From Peromyscus leucopus (Eukaryota; Chordata; Mammalia; Rodentia; Cricetidae), in assembly GCF_004664715.2 (NCBI RefSeq), contig NC_051069.1, positions 77,646,647 to 77,710,646 on the forward strand: DNA of 64,000 bases, in the 5' to 3' direction. The position numbers were made by a program, and so were the translations under genes. Below, in pieces: positions 47,566-59,318 of the stretch. The first letter of the stretch is position 1. Every line of letters begins with the position of its first letter. The notes beneath the pieces were generated by a model. The model was not told where the DNA came from and made no database searches. It worked only from the letters and a program-made list of their open reading frames with translations.

Positions 47566-48153
47566 TTGAATTATGAGCCAGCATAATTCTTATACTTCTT
47601 AACTATTTGCATCAGAAAGAAGTCAAGTAACTAATGTTGCCTTCAAGTGTCAAAAGGAGGGATAATAGGATGTGAAGTATAAGATGCTAAAATCAGAACT
47701 CAAGCAAAGCATTTACTAGGGACCTTGTGAAATAGGGAGTGTTTCAAGGATAGCCAACAAAGAAGGGTGTGTTTTACCTATCTATGTCTGTAGTGAAAGG
47801 CAAACATGTGGGCTTGAAAGAGTTTGATCTTTCTAGTATATATTTATTTATAAACACTTGGTTGGAAAGCATGTCTCAGACCAGCAACCAAGGCACTAAT
47901 ATGAATGCAGTATCCAAAAAAGTTACAGGTGGAATGGCTCAGAAGGACATCAGATTAATCTATATTTCTGTCAAGAAGAGTGAAACAAAAAAGATCAGTA
48001 ACTGCAATCCTATACTTACCTTGATTTTTTTGTTGCTGAAAAATGAAGCCTGCTTTGCAATACACAGAATTAAATCCAAATTTGCATCAGTTTTTGTGCT
48101 GTTTCTGGCTTCTCTGGGGTCAAATAACAGCATTTCTGCTTTTCTTCCTTCAG
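47566..48153 (+). other. Leader-intron sequence upstream of copy B
   Basis: Homologous in inverted orientation to 2462-3015 of copy A, up to the polypyrimidine acceptor tttcttccttcag. The TATA-box region of copy A has no counterpart. Confidence 0.75.
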
Positions 48154-51100
48154 AAAAATGGAGTCAGACCTCTCACAAGCCTTCCAGAAAGAACTCACCT
48201 GCTTCATCTGCCTGAGCTACCTGACAGATCCAGTCACCATAAGCTGTGGTCACAGCTTCTGTCGAGCCTGCCTCTACCTTTCCTGGGAAGACATCCAACC
48301 TCCTGTCCAATGCCCTATGTGTAGGGAACCATCTCAGAAGGACTTGAGAACCAACATTGTTTTGAAGAAGCTAGTGTCCATTATCAGACAAGCAGCCTCA
48401 TGAAGGACCTGAGCTCTGAGGAGCAAAAATGTGTAACCCACAAGGATGCTAAGAGTATCTTCTGTGCTGAGGACAGGATCTTCCTCTGTCAACTCTGCTC
48501 TAACACTCATGAGCACAGAGGACACAGACACTGTCCCATTGAAGCAGCTGCTGAGGATCAAATGGTAAGTGATGCTTCTGAGAGAACTTACAAGCTGGAG
48601 AGCAGTAGGCTTAGAAAGCCACAAGAAGATACTGGTCCTCATTATGACAAAGGCACTGTTTTCAGAATGGTGGCACTTTATTAACATCTACTGAAGAAAG
48701 AGTGACTAGGAATGTAAACATCCTTTGGGGGACCCATGAGTGTAAAGATCATTTGTATTTTATGATGTTTTATGCCCAGGTAACTGGAAAGTGCAATACT
48801 AACTTCCTATCTTTTAATAGTGTCTCTGGCTGGAGACTAAATTAGGAAATGTACATTGTAGTCAGGTATAGCCAAGCATGTAATCAAAATTAATCATCAA
48901 TATACCTGAGCAAAAAGGTAAACTGCATTTTCTATTTCTGTGTTCTAATCTAAAATTCATAGTTACGAAAAGAAAAAAAATTGAAAGATAATTTTGATTC
49001 TGGTACTCTCACTACAATAATTGTATAAATTGCCCAAGAGTTTATCAGTTATATTTTTCCAAATTGATATTCATTGTTTTTTTTTACAGGACAGACTTTT
49101 GAAGCAAATGTCATCTTTATGGAAGAAGGTCCAAGAAAATAAAGAGAATTTAGAGTCAGAAAACATAATGAGAACTCTTTGGACGGTGAGTATGAGAACC
49201 ATGCTTAAAATCAGCTTGATGCAGATATTTTCAAAATTTACCATTCAAGATTTGCATATAAAGCCTAGGATAGGATACTTGGAATATGTGTCCTGCTCAC
49301 CTGTAATTCTGAGTGTATAATATATCTCTGCTCTCAGAAAGTATGGTCTGCCTCAGGCTGAAGTGTCTAGGACTAACGAGTGAATTGATGATGGTTCTGC
49401 ACACTGCGTTAGACTTTATGACTACATCATGAATTCTAATTACTACATGCAGAGTTTCATATCTTTGTAAACATAAGAATAATCAATCCTTCCTTCAGAC
49501 ACCTCTGCACCTCTAATATAGGTGTAAATGCATCTTAGGGTTGGATTGCCTATGTAATTAATAAGGAAGAAATAAGTGAAACCGAGGAATTTACATTTTC
49601 TGAGGTGTGGAGACAGTCTATCAGTATATGCATCAGAGTTATACAAGTCATTTGTGGACTTTAAGCATAGGAGGATGGAATGAGGTAGGACAAAATACTT
49701 TGCAAATATGATCAGGAATGTTCCTTTTTCTTCAGGACTACCTGACTGTTCGGGAAAAATTGATCAGGACAGAGTATAGGAAGCTACATCCACTCCTCTG
49801 TGAAGAGGAAGAGAAACATATTGAGTCTATGAGAAATGAAGGCCAATGTGTTTTAGAGAAACTCAGGACAAGTGAAGCTATGATGCTCCAAAAGAGCCAA
49901 AAACTAAGAGAAATATATCAGGAGCTGATGGCAATGTCCCAGGAGCCATATGTGGTCCTACTGCAGGTGAGCATGGAGGAGTGCAGGAAGAGGCTTTATT
50001 GACTTAGGCCCACAGTGTTGATTGTTACACTAAGATAGCTTTCAATATTCCCTGCATTTTTGTTAGTGAATTTCCTTTTAAGAAATTTTCTGGAGAAACA
50101 AAATTCTGTAATAATCTTGAAAGAACAAGCTTTTTGGAATTAAGTCTATAGATTCTCCAGGGATTATGTCCTAACTTTTGCCTTTTGTGCCTTGCTTCTC
50201 TGAAGAGTGAAATTCAGTAACTTCTGTTTCCAACATTCTTACCTCTACTTATATATTGTAAACAATTTTAAAGTTACCTATGGCTTAATTTCTTATGTTT
50301 AAGGGCTGTGTTTTTGAGAGTCCTTTACGAGGTTGGTATTTTGAGATAGGATCCTATTTGGTAGTACATGATATCTTGCAACTCACAGTAATGCTGAGGC
50401 CTCTAACCCTGCAATTCTGAAATACACATGTGAAGCACCATGGAGGGGTGAGGCCACCCTTTTGAAGTATCCTTAGCTAAAGCACTGCTATGGCTTATAG
50501 ACATTTGGGGCTTCAAAAGCAATGTACAGTGGATATACATTTCCTTCTCAAATTTGACTCTCCAGTCTAATTTCATCAAGCATTGGAGTTCTGCTCATCT
50601 ATTTGGTTGGCATCATCTTAAGACATGAATATAATTTATCATGATAGATTGGTATGATGGTGACTGATATTTATATGAACTTTATAAGCTAGCATTGTAT
50701 TTCATTTTTTCAGATATCTAAGCTTTTCTCTTTTTTTTTGCAGGGTTTGGACGACATGTTCAGAAGGTGAGTTTAGCTATCAGTGCAAGTCAGGACACCC
50801 TGAAATATGCTATAATATTGTCCAATGTGCCTTAGTAAAGTGCAGATATCTTTTATATAGAAAATACTCAATTGTTTTTGTGTGATATTTTTGGGATTCT
50901 TTTATTTGTTTTGTTATTTTTATGTGTGTGTACATGTACATGCACCTGTGTGCAGGTCAGAGGACAACTTTCAGGGAACTATCCTTCCATCAAAGGTTCC
51001 AAGGATTGAACTTAAGTTGTAAGGCTTGTATAACCTGAGGTGTTTGACTGAACTTGGAATAAAGTTTTTCCTAATCACTGTGTGATATCTTTAGCACCAC

Positions 51101-52770
51101 ACAGAAAAATATTTTTTTTTCCTTGCAGGAGTGAGTCAATGCAGCTGAGCATGCCACAGGCTATTAAGACCGAGCTCAATGCCCTACCCATCACTGGAAT
51201 GACTGAAAGTTACAACCAGTTCCAAGGTGAGTTTATTCACTGATAAGATGATGAGAGGTACCCTCCAATAATGAGATGTCCCTTGCAAACACAAATATTT
51301 TAACTCCCTATAAATATGTCTAGGTAAGTCACATTCTGTTATTTTTGAATCACATGGTCATCTTACAAACAAACCAACAAACAGAAATGCATACTAATAT
51401 CATGTTGTATATAATCATGACTGAAAAGAGACTATCAGTTGTTCATTGAGTAGAATGATTATTTGACTCTGGACAATATAATTCAAACTAAGTATAGGCA
51501 GTCATGGAGATATTTGATTATTTTCCTTTCAATGTGTTAGAAAGTAATGTCTTACACTACATTTTACTCCATAGATTAAAAATTACACAAGATAAAAAGG
51601 TGAACACTAGTAATCCCAGCATCAAAAACCTAGTATGTGGAGGATTGCCAATGAGTTTGAGATAGTCAGGTCAACATAGTGAGTTCCTTGCCAGTATAGG
51701 ACAAATAGCAAATCCCTATCACAAAAGGAACAAAAAAATCATAAAGTAACTAAACAGGCAAAGCCTTGAATCATGAGCAATGAAAATGAAACAAATTGAT
51801 AGGACATGAGGCAGTGTCTAAATCCCCTTTGTATATCTAAAGGTTGATGCAAATCAAAACACCAATATGAAATTTATCAATACTTATATCCACATATAAA
51901 TAACTTTTCTTGTAGTTCCATGAGCACAGCCTTTGCTCTGGCCCTCGCTGCAATGCACACATCTTCCCTTAGGCAGGTGTTATTAAAAGTCACCTGATAG
52001 AAGTAGGCTGAGGCTTCCTCCTCTACAGCATCTAAAATTTACAAATATTTTAGAGCATGCTACCATTCTTTTCTTTTGAAAATCCTTGACATTGGTGTAT
52101 TTGAGTCAAATTTAACCTCAAGTCTTAGCATTCTCTTTTTAAAATCCATGAAGACTCTCACCTGAGAAATGTAAATTGTCATTTTACCTAAAATGTTGGT
52201 TCTTCCCACAGTGCCCATTTTCTTTGGTAACTTAACAGTGTTGCATTAAAAGATGAACCTATTTAATGCCATGAGAAAATTCAGCTTCAGACCTCACCAT
52301 AAAGACATAACCGCAGATTCTGTTGGATGCTATTTGACTTCCTGGGGATCACAGAGCTTCATCTCAGGGAAGTATTACTGGGAGATTGATTTGAAGGACT
52401 CTTGGGATTGGGCTGTAGGAGTCTGTAAGAATTCCTGCTTAAGGAACAGAGACCAACTAATTGAATCTGAGGGTGAATTTCTTCTTGTGTGTGTGAAGGA
52501 GGGTCATCATTGCAGTCTCCTCACCACATGCCCAGTACTCCAGCACTATATAGAGAAGCCACTGGACCGAGTTCGTGTGTTCCTTGATTGTGAATGTTGC
52601 CAAGAGTTCCCTCATATACAAGTACCCTCCTGGCACCTTCAAAAACCCTGTCTGGCCTTTCTTCTCCAGTGGGGAAACTGTAATCCAGCACTATAGTGTT
52701 TTTTAAGTACTCCCTACTGTAATGTTACCTCATTTATTGCTAGTAAATATTAAAATACTATTAAATAAAA
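48154..52770 (+). pseudogene. Trim43-like copy B: six-exon gene with inactivating lesions
   Basis: Exon 1 (48154-48564, ATG 48158) encodes RING (CFIC, CGHSFC, CPMC) and B-box 2. Exon 2 is 49090-49185 (96 nt) and exon 3 is 49736-49966 (231 nt, coiled coil). Exon 4 is 50744-50766 (23 nt), exon 5 is 51129-51226 (98 nt), and the last exon starts at 52212 with B30.2/SPRY. All splice sites are GT/AG and the lengths are the TRIM standard. Breaks: one base is missing near 48392 against copy A, giving a stop at once. A TAA at 52247-52249 is in phase after exon 5. About 22 nt are missing near 52592, since copy C has them, shifting the end of B30.2. An AATAAA lies at 52764-52769. The RNA could still be made. 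The exon 1 frameshift alone could be a sequencing error. Confidence 0.88.
52764..52769 (+). terminator. Polyadenylation signal AATAAA of copy B
   Basis: AATAAA about 70 bases after the end of the B30.2 reading. The equivalent in copy C lies in a similar AT-rich stretch near 41005-41030. Confidence 0.55.
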
Positions 52771-52840
52771 TAATGGTTGACTATGTTATGTTTTTTCCTG
52801 TGGTCCACATATTCCACAAAGATTGTTTCCTTTCATAGTG

Positions 52841-53510
52841 TTTTTTTTTCATTTTTCTTTATTAAGAAATATTTTACTCACTCTACATACCACCCTAGAT
52901 GCCTGCTCCTCCCTTTTCCACCCCCATCCTTCCTTGTCATGCCTCCCCACATCCCCACATCCCTCAAATCAAGGTCTTCCATGGGGAGTCAGCAGTACCC
53001 AGCACATGGATTCTAGGCAGGTCCAAGCCCCTTCCCACTGCACCAAGGCTGCACAAGGCATCACTCCACACTACCGAATTCCCAAAAGCCTGCCCATGTA
53101 CCAGGGACAGATCCCGATCCCCCTGCCTGGGTGCTCCACTAACAGTTCAAGGGAAACAACCATCCTTCGTTTCAGAGGGCCTAGTCCAGTCCCATGGGAG
53201 CTCCACAGCCACTCGTCTACAGTTCATGTACATCCACTAGTGTCGCCGGTCATCTCTGCACATCTTCCTGTTATGATCTGGATGTCCCCCGCCTGCAGAA
53301 TCCCTCCGCTCTCTCATCAATTAGATTCCCAGAACTCAGCCTGGTGCCTGGCTTGGATCACTGCATCTGCCTGCATCTGCTCTATGATGATAGTTAGGTT
53401 ATTTGCTAGACCAGTCACCCTCTGGACCACTGCCAGCAGTCCAAAATGCAAAAATACTCAATAAAATACTGGCTAAATGAATCCAGGAATACATCAAAAA
53501 AAATTATCCA
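52841..53510 (-). mobile_element. L1 3' UTR insertion with inverted 5' piece
   Basis: A T-rich start, then inverted L1 3' UTR to about 53445, then about 60 bases of L1 reverse-transcriptase sequence in the opposite (plus) orientation (aaaatactcaataaaatact). Flanked by catagtg with T-rich continuation (52834 and 53511). The paralogous site near 41085 lacks it. Confidence 0.75.
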
Positions 53511-54214
53511 TCATAGTGATTTTTGTTTGATGGTTTTTGTGTACCTGACATTAAGTAATTAAGTTTAGATACTAAGAGACTAGTCTTAGAGACTGAGGCT
53601 CTAGTTCAGTGTTAAATCCCATTTTTTACTGTGCTCAAGACCCTCAGTTGGATTCTAGCACCATAAAAATATGCTCTACCTATGGGATTCTACTTAATGG
53701 TGTCAAGCTGGAGCACACGTATGTATTGTGCTTGGTAATTTAATGTCAATTTGACACAGACTCTTTTGGTGTTTTAAGACATGGTTTCTCTGTCTAGCTT
53801 GGGCTGTCTTCTTCATTCCAGGTGCTGGGAGTAAAGGCTTGCACCACCAACACCTAAAAAAAAATCTTTCTTCCCTCCTTCTTTCTTCCCTTCCTTTCTT
53901 TCTTCTTTTTCCTTTTGTTCTTTCTTTCTTCTTTTCCTTTTTTTTTGTTATTTAAGACAAGATTTTTGTAACCTTGGTTGTACTGGTCAAGGCTATAGAA
54001 GTGGCTGGTCTTGAACTTTCAGACATGCCCCTGGTCACAGAGACCTATCTGCTCTCCTTCCTGAGTTCTAAGATTAAAGGAATGCAAATCCACCCCCAGG
54101 CCGCAATTCAGCAGATATCTTGAAAAGATTCTGAGTCCATCAGATTCACATGGAAATACAAAAAAAAGAAAAAAAATTCCAATGATAACAAAAAATGCTA
54201 AAAATAGGAAAGCT

Positions 54215-54360
54215 AGGCCGGGCGGTGGTGGCGCACGCTTTATCCAGCACTCGGAGCAGAGCAGGCGATCTCTGTGAGTTCGAGCAGCTGGCTACAAGTG
54301 AGTTCAGGAAAGGTGCAAAGCTACACAAGAGAAACCTGTCTGAAAAAAAAAAAAAAAAAA
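54215..54360 (+). repeat. B1 SINE with 14-bp target duplication and many 1-base losses
   Basis: Starts aggccgggcggtggtggcgc. Flanked by aaaataggaaagct at 54201-54214 and 54361-54374. Compared with other B1s here it has lost one base in nearly every short homopolymer (gctttatcc, cggagcagagcag, aaacctgtctg). Confidence 0.93.
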
Positions 54361-54475
54361 AAAATAGGAAAGCTGAAATAATCATGAGCAATAAAAGAAC
54401 TGCTGGATAGGATACATCACTACCCTGTGTTCAAATTGTACTACAAAGCTATAATAATAAAAATAGTTTAATGTC

Positions 54476-56658
54476 TGATCCCTGACTTCAAGCTCTACTA
54501 TAGAGCTACAGTAATAGAAACAGCTTGGTATTGGCATAAAAACTGACATGTGACCAATGGAATCGAATTGAAGACCCTGACATTAATCCGCACACCTATG
54601 ATATATAATTTTAACAAAGAAGCCAAAAGTATACAATGGAAAAAAGAAAGCATCTTTAACAAATGGTGCTCGCATAACTGGATATCAACGTGTACAAGGC
54701 TGCAAATAGATCCATATCTATCACTATGCACAAAACTTAAGTCCAAGTGGATCAAAGACCTCAACATAAATCCAGCTACTCTGAACTTGCTAAAAGAGAA
54801 AGTAGGAAGTAGTCTTGAATGCACTGCATAGGAGATCACTTCTAAATATAACATCAGTAGCTCAGACACTGAGATAAACATTCGATCAATGGGAACTCTT
54901 GAAACTTAGAAGCTTTTGTAGAGCATAGGATATGGTCAACAAGGCAAAGCGCCAGTCTACAGAATGGGAAAAGGTCTTTACCAACCCCATATCTGACAGA
55001 GGACTGATATCCAGAATATTTTAGGAACTCAATAAATTAGACTTCAAAATGCCCAACAGTTCAATAAGAAATGCTATAGAACTAAACAGAGAATTCTCAA
55101 CAGAGGAAATTCAAATGGATGAAAGACATTTAAGGAATTGCTCAACATCCCTAATTTTCAGGGAAATGCAAATCAAAACGACTCTGAGATATCACCTATG
55201 CCTGTCAGAATGGCTAAGATCAAAAACACTGAAGATACCTTATGCTGGAGAGGATGTAGAGCTAGGGGAGCTCTCCTCCACTACTGGTGGGAATGCAAGC
55301 TTGTACAACCACTATGGAAATCAATATGGTGCTTTCTTGGAAAATTGGGAATCAATCTCCCCCAAGATCCAGCTATACTGCTCTTAGGCATATACCCAAG
55401 GAATGCTTAATCATACCACAAGGGCACTTGCTGAGATATGTTCATATCAGCATTGTTTGTAATAGCCAGAACCTGGAAACAACCTAGATGCCCTTCAACT
55501 GAAGAATGGATAACGAAAATGTGGTACATATACACAATGGAATACTACTCAGCAGAGAAAAACAATGACATCCTGAGTTTTGCAGGCAAATGGTTAGATC
55601 TCAAAATAAATAATCCTGAGTAAGGTAACCCAGACTCAGAAAGACAAATATGGTATGTACTCACTCATAGGAGGATACTAGATGTGGAACAAGGATGACT
55701 GGACTGCTACTCACAACACCAGGGAGGCTACCTGGAAAACAGGATCCCAAGAAAGACAAGGTGATTGCCCAATGATGGAGAAATGGATGATATCTACATG
55801 AACAGACTGGACGTGAGTGGGGGTAATGAAGGGCGAGTGTCGAGGGAAAGAGAGCTTGGGGGAGCGGGAGTTCACAGCTGGATCAAGAACAGAGAGGGAG
55901 AACAAGGAATAGGTGACCATGGTAAATGAAGACCACATGAAAATAGGAAGAAACAAAGTGCTAGAGAGGCCCACAGAAATCCACAAAGATGCCCCCACAA
56001 TAGACTGCTGGCAATGGTTGAGAAACAGCCTGAACTGACTTACTCTGGTGATAGGATGGCCAAATACCCTAATTGTCATGCTAGTAACCCCATCCAATGA
56101 CTGAGGGAACTTAATGCAGAGATCCATGGCCAGACCCTGGGTGGAGTTCCGGGAGTCCAATTGGCGAGAAAGAGGAGGGTTTATATGAGTGAGAATTGTT
56201 GAGACCAAGGTTGGATAAAGCACAGGGACAAATAGCCAAACTAATGGAAACCCACAAACTATGAACCAATAGCTAATGGGCCCCCAACAGGATCAGGCCC
56301 TCTGAATAGGTGAGACAGTTGAGTGGCTTGTTCTTTTTGGGAAACATCCAGGCAATGGGACTGGATCCTGTGCTCAGTACATGAGTTGGCTGTTTGAGTC
56401 CTGGGCTTATGCAGGGATGCTTGGTTCAGCCTAGGAGGAGGGGACTGGACCTGCCTGGACTGAGTCTACCAGGTTGATCTCAATCCTCAGAGGAATCTTT
56501 GCCCTGGAGGAGATGGGAATGGGGTGTGGGCTGGGGGGAAAGGGAAGGGAGGCAGGAGGGGGGAGAACAAGGGGATCTCCGTGGCTGATATGCAGAATTA
56601 AATTATATTATAAAATAACATTAAAAAAAGAAGAGAATCTAGAAGTAAATCTTTATGA
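54476..56658 (+). mobile_element. 5'-truncated L1 with 17-bp target duplication and extra 3' sequence
   Basis: ORF2 C-terminal part from 54476, then 3' UTR (about 55640-56620) and an A-run at 56622-56629. About 28 further bases follow before the right target copy. Flanks are aaaaatagtttaatgtc (54459-54475) and aaaaatagtttgatgtc (56659-56675). Confidence 0.88.
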
Positions 56659-57589
56659 AAAAATAGTTTGATGTCATAAAAATAGATACATTTATAAATG
56701 GAAACAAATTAAAGATCCACTTATAATTTCTTATATACATATACCTATGAATACCAGATTTTATTTTTAAAGTGAAAAATACATACTAAAATATAGACAA
56801 AATCTTTAACAAATGTAGCAAGTGATACTGGATGGCTTTATGTAGAAGACTCCAATACATCAATATTTACATCCTATGTAGAACTCAACTCTAAATAGAT
56901 CAAAGACCTTTGCAAAACATTTTGAATATGATTGAAGATAGAAAGCAAGAATAGCATTGAACTCTCTTGGAACAGGAAATGCTTTCTGAACAGAGCACCA
57001 ATAGCTCAGGCACTAAGACAAAAATTAATAAATAGGACCTCATGGAACTGAAAAGTTTCTGTTTGGCATGGGACATCATCATTGAGACAAAGTAGCAGCC
57101 TACAGAATAGAAAAAAGATGTTTAACTACTACACAACCAGTAAAGAGCTAATAGGTAAATATATATAAGAACTCACAGGACATCAAGAAAAAATACTCCA
57201 GTTAAAAATGGAGTATAGATCTGAACAGAGTTTCCAAATGAGGAAACACATCGAAATCCACTTCAAGATGTTCATCTGCCTGTAGGATTGAAAGTGTGAG
57301 CTACCACACCCAGCTTAGCAGTGAAATCCTGTTGTGGAGATTGGCTGCTGTATGGGTTTAATCTTTCATCATAATGTTAATTACAGCAACTCATCTGTTG
57401 GAAGCATTATTAAAAGCAACCATGGAGGAAGTGGGTGTGGACTTTAGAGACTACTTGAAGAACCCATGAGAAGAGATAGAGGGAGAAAACAATGTAATGT
57501 CATTCTCACTAAAAAAAATATTAGAAATAAAAGAAAAAAAAACACCGCCTCCACATCCAAAGCAATCAACAATCTCTGACTGAAATGTT

Positions 57590-57735
57590 GCAGACTCTGT
57601 CCCGTGGTGGTGGAGTAAGTCTTTAATCCCAGATCTTGGGAGGCAGAGGCAGGTGGATCTCTGTTATGTCCAGGCCAGACTGTTCCACACAGCTATTTTC
57701 AGGAGAGCCAAGGCTACACAAAAATCCAGTCACTG
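57590..57735 (+). repeat. B1 SINE, decayed
   Basis: Contains agtctttaatcccagatctt and gaggcagaggcaggtggatc. Confidence 0.75.
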
Positions 57736-57739
57736 ATAA

Positions 57740-58420
57740 GAGAAAATTTGCAGGTTCTGAACTGCTTGGCTTCCAGCTCTGTGGTGGCTTAATTTGAACT
57801 ATAAACAGGTGGAGACCAAGGATTCTTTGAACTCTTATGTAACTGTACATTATTGGAACTGAAATACAATCCCATAGAGTGATATATATGAAATGATTTT
57901 TTTTTAATGAAACAGAGGTTTATTCTTACAAACAATTTGAGATGAAACCATTCAATATAAAGGGGGCAGGATGACTGGGTGGCATGGCTTGAAGCTCAGT
58001 GTTGGACTGTTTACTAGAATCTCCATGGACCAGGTAGGAGAGAGGGGCCAGAAAACAGAGCTCATCTCTAAACCTCAAGTTAGCTCCATCTCCAGTGGAC
58101 TACTCCTCCATCTAAGTCTTACCTCCGAAAGCTGCCATGTCATGTATAAAGAGTACCTCCACCTATATGCTTGTGTGTTTGTATGGATATTTAATATCCA
58201 AACTTTGACACCCTGATAATCCAGGATAAAATCTCATCTCAAAATCCTTCACTTAATCACACCTACAAATCCTGTTTAGAACGAAAAGGACAGTCATGGG
58301 TTCCAGGGATTAGAACCTGGGAGCCATTCATGGTATGACATGGAGCCTCTGGGGTGAATTGGATAGCAAAGGAGCCAGTCACAAAGCCAGCCACAATCTA
58401 GAGTACCCACTGGGGCCTCC
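57740..58420. other. Gene-free stretch
   Basis: Unidentified old repeat-like sequence; no exon or RNA gene seen. Confidence 0.35.
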
Positions 58421-59050
58421 AGCAGAGGGCTCCTTCAAGTCCATAGGCATAGTTGGGTCATGTGGTGACCCCAGGAGAGCCTGAGCATACATTCAGTGCC
58501 TAATACTTAGTGGAATCAACTAACAAACCAACAAATCACCAGCATCTACAAGACCCGTACAGTAGTCATTCAGCCCTGAAACACTCAATACTTATTAATC
58601 CCCTACTGTATGTAATTGCTGTTCTAAACAGTTGGGATCCATCAATGTGCAAAACAGAGAGAAGTTTTCCCTCTTCGATAACTAACACTCCATTGATATC
58701 AAGAGGCAATCATTAAATCAAATGAGAGCAGTCATGTGCTATACTGTGAGGTAACAAGGTATGGACAAAAGGGATAGCAGTGCAGAGGAAGGGCAAGTGT
58801 GCTTTTTATGGGGTAGGAGAGGTGAGGGTATTAAAAGGACTATTCACAGAGGCTGAGCATGGTGCTTCTTACCTTCAATCCCAACACTTAGGAGGAAGAG
58901 GCAGTAGATCTGTGAGTTCAAGGCCAGCCTTGTCTGCATATTGAGTTCCACGCCAGGCAGCTACAGAGAGAGACAGAGACAGAGACAGAAATATAAAGAG
59001 ATATAGAGACTCAGATACATAGAGTCCAGAGTGAGATTTGAAGAAATATA
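58421..59050 (+). repeat. Duplicate of 5757-6420, with B1 at 58852-58990
   Basis: Direct-orientation copy sharing the same B1 and gacagagacagaga end. The Cct3 retrocopy beside the first copy is not present here. Confidence 0.8.
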
Positions 59051-59318
59051 TAGGAACTGAACTAGGGAATGGAGCATGGTGCCACAGAAAGTTAAAATGC
59101 TCCATGGTTCATTAAATTAGACCCTGTATTGCTGTGAGCCTTGCTTCATTTCCAGGATTCTGAGGTACCCAGATATTATCATGGTCTTTATTTTCTCATG
59201 TTCACCAATGCCACTCCACAAATCATATTCCTTCGTGTACCCTGGAGAGTGTATACTAGATGGCACTTAGCATAAATTAAAACTCACATTGTTTCCTTGT
59301 TTTAGAAGATTGTCTGGG

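Larger units (their letters stand above)
50010..57250 (+). repeat. Duplicated block B; paralogue of 38660-43960
   Basis: See block C. It is longer because of the L1s at 52841-53510 and 54476-56658 and a B1 at 54215-54360. Confidence 0.88.
54105..57250 (+). mobile_element. Old L1 ORF2 fragment, interrupted by a B1 and a younger L1
   Basis: The same decayed L1 as 43151-43960. Its pieces are 54105-54214, 54375-54475 and 56676-57250. Confidence 0.8.
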
